Shown here: positions 53,048-57,709 of the stretch, in pieces
How positions within the stretch are numbered: position 1 is the first letter of the stretch
Layout: every line of letters begins with the position of its first letter
Assembly: GCF_003323735.1 (NCBI RefSeq)
Contig: NZ_QOIM01000055.1
Span: 1 to 57,709 of the forward strand
Source: Streptomyces reniochalinae
GTDB taxonomy: Bacteria; Actinomycetota; Actinomycetes; Streptomycetales; Streptomycetaceae
Length of the DNA stretch: 57,709 nucleotides
Direction: 5' to 3'
The notes under the pieces: model-generated
What the model was told of the DNA's origin: nothing
The model's database searches: none
The model's input: only the letters and a program-made list of their open reading frames with translations
Program-made: the position numbers and the translations under genes

Positions 53048-53082
53048 CACAGAAGTTGCGCCAGAGCCGCATCTCGTGAACA
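53048..53082 (-). repeat. Inverted repeat, right copy
   Basis: Reverse complement of the 52242-52276 copy: 16 nt identical (CCGCATCTCGTGAACA at 53067-53082 on this strand) and further scattered matches. It lies about 100 bp inside the right attachment core. Confidence 0.65.
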
Positions 53083-53094
53083 AGGCCACTGCGG

Positions 53095-54863
53095 CTAATC
53101 CCCACCCAGGTGACCTATGGTTATGGGATAGCAAGAATCAGTTCGGTCATCAACGCCGCAACCCGTGGGCAAACAACCCCGCTCCCCCTCCCGACACACA
53201 GCAGCACCATACGCACACGCGGCGGCAGCTCGTGACGTAACAGTCACGGTCTGTCGCCGTTCGTCGTACGTGAGGGACAGGCCCAACGATTCGTAGATCG
53301 GGCGCTTGTCCGCCGGCTGTGCAGCGAGAAGACGATCTTTCATGTCGCCGAGCGTCTGGATCACGCCGTCAGTTCCGATTCAGAGAAGCACTGCCTCTCG
53401 GGCTGACTCGAGCGGCTGGCACGGAGCCGCTGCTCGGCAGCACTCTTCTCCCGTTGGGCCTCGTTGATCCACTGGGTTACCAACACCGGGTTCGATCCGG
53501 CGTCCAGTGCAGCGCGGTACCCAGCAAGCCGTCGGTCGCAGGCGGCCACGTGCTGCCGGGCTTCAGTCAGCTCAGGTGATTCATGCCCCCGCTCCTGCCC
53601 TTGGGCAGCATGGAGCTGACGAAGAGTGTTCGGAAGCCGTCCCGGGGAAAAATGGCGGGCGATCCACTCGTCGAGCTTCGGCAGGACGTCGGACTCTCGT
53701 ACATAAACGGTGAGTGGATGGTCCAGTTGTGCACTCTTGGCATACTCTGCCGTATAACGGAAGCGGTAATGCGGAGCACCATGGTTGTAGTTGCCCTGCA
53801 TCTTGCGTCCGCACAGTGAGTGCCGCATCAGACCTCGCAACGCGTAGGTGCGATTGATCGGTCGGGCTTTGCGGTCCACTCCTGCGGTGTTGTTGCGACG
53901 AGCGTGGCGCTTGGACTGTGCGGCGGAAAAGATCTCGGGCCCGATGAGGGGAGTGTGCGCTTCGTCTGTTGACCACACCCATTCGCTCGGGTCGTTCCAT
54001 TCCATCTTGGAACGGTGTCCCAGAGTGACATCCTCGACATCTAGTTGAACCTCGCGGCGTCGCTGCCGATTCCCCACTTCGCGGCCGGTATAACGCGGGT
54101 TGTCGAGGATGGTGTGAACGGCGCTCTTGGACCAGGCGTAACTATCGCGGTGTCGGTTGCGTGCGCGGTCATGGGCGAAGGGGCAAGGAATTCCGTCGCG
54201 GGTCAGTCCCTCTGCGATTGCATAGAGCCCCGTCCCACGCAGGAATTCAGCGAAGATGCGGGGCACCACGTGGCTGGTTGCGGGGTCCGGTTCCAGCCTG
54301 TGTAGACGCTTGCCCTCAGCGGCTTTTCCCGGGTGCGGGTGTGGCCCTGCATCGGCAAGCCGGTATCCGTATGGTGGCCGCCCACCCTGATATCGCCCCT
54401 CGACGCTGAGCTGGGACGCCATGGCGGTTCGGGTTCGCACTTTGATGCGGTTGCGCTCACCCTTACTCATGCCCCCGAATACGGACATGACGAGATCGTG
54501 CGCCTCGTTCTCTGGATCGATCGCTCCGCCGATCTCGGGAACCCAGAGTGGCACGCCGTGATGCACGAAGAGAGGGAAGGTGTTTCCGAACTGATTCCCG
54601 TAGAAGGTGCGCTGTGGCTCGCCGATCACGACTGCGTCGAAGCCACGTTCTGGGTCACTCAGGGCTTTCAGGAGGGCGGCGCCGCGTGACCGTCGCTTCC
54701 AGGACAAGGCGCGGGAGTGGCCTGAGTCGAAGTACTCGACAACAATTTCCCCTCCCCTAGGCTCTACCAGGCCGCGGGCTCGGCGGAGCTGCCATTGACG
54801 GGAGGTTTCCGGGTCCTGAAGATCTTCAGTCGAGCAACGTCCCGCAAATGCAAAATGCGTCAT
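53095..54863 (-). pseudogene. Large serine recombinase B, frameshifted near the C-terminus
   Basis: The first frame gives 500 residues. The catalytic domain has the serine in FAGRCSTEDLQD; then come GRYQGGRPPYGYRL and TILDNPRYTGREVGNR, and a zinc-ribbon remnant RHSLCGRKMQ ... HYRFRY in which three of the cysteines found in recombinase A are replaced. The frame ends at TGA 53361-53363. The fold continues one frame back from GTG 53364 as IQTLGDMKDRLLAAQPADKR, YESLGLSLTYDERRQTVTV, matching the C-terminus of recombinase A. A one-base loss explains this; the GTGA overlap could also allow coupled translation. The end reads antisense across the attachment core. Lost cysteines plus a frameshift suggest a decaying integrase. 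Confidence 0.82.
53183..53197. other. Right attachment core (attR / start of second element)
   Basis: TCCCCCTCCCGACAC is identical and in the same orientation as the tRNA-Leu 3' end at 7185-7199. The 3' end of the second serine recombinase reads antisense across it, as the first one does at the tRNA. It therefore marks both the right end of the 46-kb element and the left end of a second element. Confidence 0.8.
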
Positions 54864-55157
54864 CTAGTCACTCCTTTCCGACCCCGAGATCATCCGGGGT
54901 TGTAGATTCACTGGGAACCGTCGTACCTCGACAGCACGAGAAGAGCCAGACACGGAATCGAGTGAGTGATGTCGCTGATACTCTACTAGGATGAACTTCA
55001 GCAATGCTCGGACAGCTTCCCCTGAGAGAGATGGGAGCTCTTCAGGGAAAATAAATTCTGGAGTTTCTTCATCGTTGGGCTGGGGACGTGCAGCTCGCAT
55101 GGAACTCACAGGCATAGACAGGCAGCGCCCGGTTGAAGATGCGGTTCTCGCTGACAC
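54864..55157 (-). CDS. Small helical protein directly upstream of recombinase B
   Basis: Its TAG stop is immediately followed by the recombinase ATG. The frame gives 97 residues; the start may instead be the ATG at 55100 (MRAARPQPNDEETPEFIFPE). The core PEELPSLSGEAVRALLKFIL VEYQRHH corresponds in position and pattern to PEPELNREAAAVLLRILKQY AERNG upstream of recombinase A. Repetition of the pair in two elements supports a functional link. The role is unknown; a directionality or accessory factor is a guess. Confidence 0.6.
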   Translation of the reverse strand: MSARTASSTGRCLSMPVSSMRAARPQPNDEETPEFIFPEELPSLSGEAVRALLKFILVEYQRHHSLDSVSGSSRAVEVRRFPVNLQPRMISGSERSD

Positions 55158-55773
55158 CAGAAGTAGAGAACACGAGGCGGAAAATTGTCAGAATCGAAGC
55201 CCCAGTAGTGTCGATTTCTTGAAAAGCGCCTACCTACAGGGCAGCCAGCGGCCTCTGCGGAGTTGCTCTTGACCATCTCGGAGGCCCGGAAAGCTGGCTG
55301 CACACCCGCGGACGGCACACGGGCCGCCGGGGGCCTGCCTGCCCCTCCCAAGGAGACGGGCTGCTGACCCTCGCTCCTAGACCGTCCCAGCAACCCCGGC
55401 GCGATGAATGCCGAACTGAGCCCGCAGCTACAAGAGCAGACGGAAGAGATCCACTACCGCCGGCCCTGGAAGCCGACCACAAGTCCGCCCGCGAACACCT
55501 GCCGGGATGACGTGGCTGACCCCGTTGTCCGCGCTACAGCGGCACTCGGTGAAGGGCCAGCACGCACCCGGCTGAAGGTCGACCGCGACCAACGAATCTG
55601 CACGATGTGCGGACGGACGAAAGGCTTCGAGCCGCGGAAAGGAAGACGCCACTCCCCTGTTGATGACCGCCCCTCCGTGCCAGCTGGCTACGTACGCCAC
55701 ACCTGGCTCCGTGCCAGTGAGCGTGAGGTGGCGGGCCCGACGGCTCGCCCCTCACGCTTCAGTGGTTTACGGC
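55158..55773. other. Intergenic, no gene supported
   Basis: About 615 nt with competing short frames on both strands. None has convincing codon usage or recognisable features. Confidence 0.4.
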
Positions 55774-55968
55774 TTACGGGAGCAGCAGCGAGTACACCCC
55801 CAGGAGCAAGGTCATCGTGGCAACAAAGGCGCCGCCTCCCAGGGTGCACGCGACCAGGGGGTTCCTCTTGACGGCGTAGAAGAGGAAGGCCGCCACGAGA
55901 GCGACGACGAGGGAGAAGAGGACGGCGATAACGATGAGCATCAGCCGTGTCCTGAAGTTCGGCAGCAT
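55774..55968 (-). CDS. Small two-helix membrane protein
   Basis: Starting at MLPNFRTRLMLIVIAVLFSL, the product is 64 residues with two hydrophobic helices (about 9-29 and 38-62) separated by YAVKRNPLVACT. A longer in-frame start at 56031 adds a Pro/Arg-rich leader that looks untranslated. The family is not recognised. Such small membrane proteins are frequent on Streptomyces mobile elements. Confidence 0.55.
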   Translation of the reverse strand: MLPNFRTRLMLIVIAVLFSLVVALVAAFLFYAVKRNPLVACTLGGGAFVATMTLLLGVYSLLLP

Positions 55969-56359
55969 GGGGTCTGCGCCCAATCCGGCTCGCGGTGGTC
56001 GAGCCGGGCACGGCAGCCTCAGCCCGACCACCTGACATCAGTGGCCATGAGCTGAGGACCTGCCGACGTTTCAGATCCACGCGGAGCCGACCCGCAACTA
56101 CCGGCTACCTTCACGGTGCTCGAGCTGGCACTCGCAGTGTTGGGGTTTTCGGTGTGTTGTATTCCCTCCCAGCACGTCGACCCCAGGGGGAACGAAGACC
56201 TAAGACAGGATTCCCGCCCGGCCGTCGGCCTCATTCTCGTGTTGCTTGAGCACGCCCATCGTGGCACGGCCGAACGGTCATGCGTGGGCCTTCCGGCAAA
56301 GTTCCCCAGACGAGCTGCCGGTGGGAGGCGAGCTAGTGCTCCGCGGCTTCTGCGCTCCT

Positions 56360-57277
56360 TCACGCCACGGTGTCGATCTTAAGTCGGCACGAAGCACGCA
56401 ACAGGTTCAACCGTGTGACCGCTTCCTGGTACGGCGGTGCACCAGGGTTGGTGATCGCCGCCAGCACCAACGTCTCCAACCCCTTCCGCGTCTCGGACGG
56501 GATGACGAAAGTCCCGTACAAATGGAACCCGGTCTCCACTTTGTTGCGGAGCGTCCGGTGCAGATCGTCCCATGCGTCCTCGGCGGCGTCCCGAAGCTGC
56601 GCGCGATCTCCTACCGCACCGCGGGACAGCCGGGTCAAACACCGCTCCAGCTTCTGTGCGCGGGCGTCCAGCTCCGTGGCTAGTTTTCGTACGCGCGCGA
56701 ACACCTTCGCCGACGTGACCACGAGTCCGACCACCACGCTGATGCACGCCGCGAAGACCGCGGGCGAGTAGCGCCCGGGAACGGGCAGAGTGCGGATCAA
56801 GCAGACGGCTCCCACGGTGCCGCAGCACATCGCGGCTACCTGGAGGGCTGCCGCCCAGGTTAGGCGGCCCTGCAGGCGCTCGTAGGCGAACGATGGCGAC
56901 TCCCGCACCCCGCCGCCGATGTGGAAGCACCAGATCATCACCAGGGCCAGACCGGCTACAACGGGCTGGTCCGGCAGGAAGCTGACCGCTGCCACCACGA
57001 CCAGGAACATGGCCACCACGTACGCGGTCATCGGTACGAACGTGATCACACGGTGCCAGGTCTCCGAACGAGCCACGAACCACGGTTTCACGACCCAGTA
57101 CGAACCGAGCAACAGGAGAGCCGAGAGGGCGGCCAGCACGGGGAACAGCGTCATTGAGGTGCTGCCGAGCGCTATCGCCGTCAGAACGACGGCGACCCCG
57201 GTGCTGGTCGCACCGGTCCATAGTCGCCATTGGGCTGGGTGAGTCTCCGCTCTGGGGGATACGGAATCTATTGTCAC
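56360..57277 (-). CDS. Multi-pass membrane protein of unknown function
   Basis: I take the GTG at 57277 (TIDSVSPRAETHPAQWRLWT) because AAGGAG lies about 10 nt upstream; the open frame extends to 57376. The product is 305 residues. About six hydrophobic segments are visible: GATSTGVAVVLTAIALGSTS, FPVLAALSALLLLGSYWVV, VITFVPMTAYVVAMFLVVVA, VVAGLALVMIWCFHIGG, ALQVAAMCCGTVGAVCLI, and FAACISVVVGLVVTSAKVFA. A C-terminal cytoplasmic helical region of ~100 residues follows (RVRKLATELDARAQKLERCL). No transporter signature was found. It belongs to the second element or its flank. Confidence 0.75.
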   Translation of the reverse strand: MTIDSVSPRAETHPAQWRLWTGATSTGVAVVLTAIALGSTSMTLFPVLAALSALLLLGSYWVVKPWFVARSETWHRVITFVPMTAYVVAMFLVVVAAVSFLPDQPVVAGLALVMIWCFHIGGGVRESPSFAYERLQGRLTWAAALQVAAMCCGTVGAVCLIRTLPVPGRYSPAVFAACISVVVGLVVTSAKVFARVRKLATELDARAQKLERCLTRLSRGAVGDRAQLRDAAEDAWDDLHRTLRNKVETGFHLYGTFVIPSETRKGLETLVLAAITNPGAPPYQEAVTRLNLLRASCRLKIDTVA

Positions 57278-57652
57278 GGATGAACAACTCCTTGCTTCGG
57301 TAGGCGCCCGCTCGCCAGCCGCCCCTCCGTTCAGAAAAGCACCGGCCACTGACAGCGGAACATTGTCGCCCATCACGCCTCGTCAGTCTTTGGCCACGGG
57401 AATATCGGGTGGGCCGGATGATTGATGCGAGGGGTTCGGGCGCTGTCCTGTCGCGCTTGCTCAGTCACAGTTGGCTATTGAGCAGACAGGGAATGAGGGG
57501 TGCAGCGGAGTCGCGAGAAGGCCCCACGACCTTCAGGGCCTCAAGCTTGCGGAAGACCAAGACGTCTTCATGGACGATGAGGTGAAGGGTGGGCTTGATT
57601 CGGTTTGACGGACATTCGAGATCAGGGGCGTTGCCCCGGAAGGATGTCCATC
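57278..57652. other. Intergenic, possible left end of an IS3-type element
   Basis: No gene seen. The segment TTTGACGGACATTCGAGATC at about 57604-57623, just before the transposase start, could be the terminal inverted repeat. The other end lies outside the window, so this is unproven. Confidence 0.35.
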
Positions 57653-57709
57653 ATGGAGAGCATGGGGAAGAAGAAGCCGCGTCCTCGCCGCTCGTTCACA
57701 CCGGAGTTC
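57653..57709 (+). CDS. IS3-family transposase OrfA, first codons only
   Basis: Only 19 codons are in the window: MESMGKKKPRPRRSFTPEF, with a second ATG at 57662. The start matches the typical IS3-family OrfA N-terminus (GKKRPRRSFTPEFK...). A ribosome site GGAAGGA lies about 10 nt upstream. The rest runs off the right edge. Confidence 0.7.
   Translation, partial: MESMGKKKPRPRRSFTPEF

Noticed and set aside
7200..53182. CRISPR array
   Set aside because: No regularly spaced repeats with unique spacers were seen anywhere in the window.
7200..53182. A complete prophage or conjugative element
   Set aside because: No capsid, terminase, tail, lysis, FtsK/TraB or replication genes are seen. The segment is an integrated island with recombinase and cargo only.
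55404..55871. A 155-codon plus-strand ORF
   Set aside because: Composition is Arg/Pro/Ser-rich with a single CTMC motif; it competes with equally poor minus-strand frames and overlaps the small membrane protein gene's end.

Overview
The window is high-GC actinobacterial DNA and almost certainly Streptomyces. It carries a chpC-chpH chaplin pair, a DUF5703 protein, XRE/DUF397 and anti-sigma-like ATPase modules, and many GTG starts.

Left, 1 to about 7.2 kb, is ordinary chromosome: a RecD-like helix-hairpin-helix protein (cut by the window edge), an acidic conserved protein, a DUF5703 protein, the long chaplin ChpC with a sortase signal, the short chaplin ChpH, an M20 metallopeptidase and tRNA-Leu(GAG).

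From 7.2 to 53.2 kb lies an integrated element. Its left end is the tRNA 3' end. A perfect 15-bp copy of that end recurs 45,998 bp away at 53183-53197. A large serine recombinase gene abuts each copy and runs antisense across it, so two related elements seem to sit in tandem at one tRNA; the second runs off the right of the window. The cargo is mainly candidate anti-phage or conflict systems.

(1) 13.2-29.3 kb is a two-armed locus. A PLD-type protein and an unknown protein diverge from a Ser/Thr kinase, a DrmD-like SNF2 helicase, a 1755-aa adenine methylase, an OLD-like ATPase and a DUF4276/TOPRIM-like partner. The core resembles class 1 DISARM or helicase-methylase-ATPase (Hma) systems, but DrmA and DrmB are missing and a kinase is present. 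(2) 31.3-41.9 kb holds a beta-family protein divergent from a 2300-aa DUF1998 helicase, which is coupled to a RelE-like/UvrD fusion. (3) 42.1-43.8 kb is a TPR-AAA protein interrupted by a stop codon. (4) 43.9-49.0 kb is a four-gene operon in which every junction is a 4-nt overlap: methyltransferase, NACHT-FGE-sulfatase fusion, cold-shock-like protein, membrane protein. (5) 49.3-51.9 kb encodes a large protein with a T5orf172/GIY-YIG-like domain.

Right of 53.2 kb are the second recombinase with its small upstream ORF, two membrane protein genes and the first codons of an IS3-type transposase.

Functions are read from motifs only; no database search was run.
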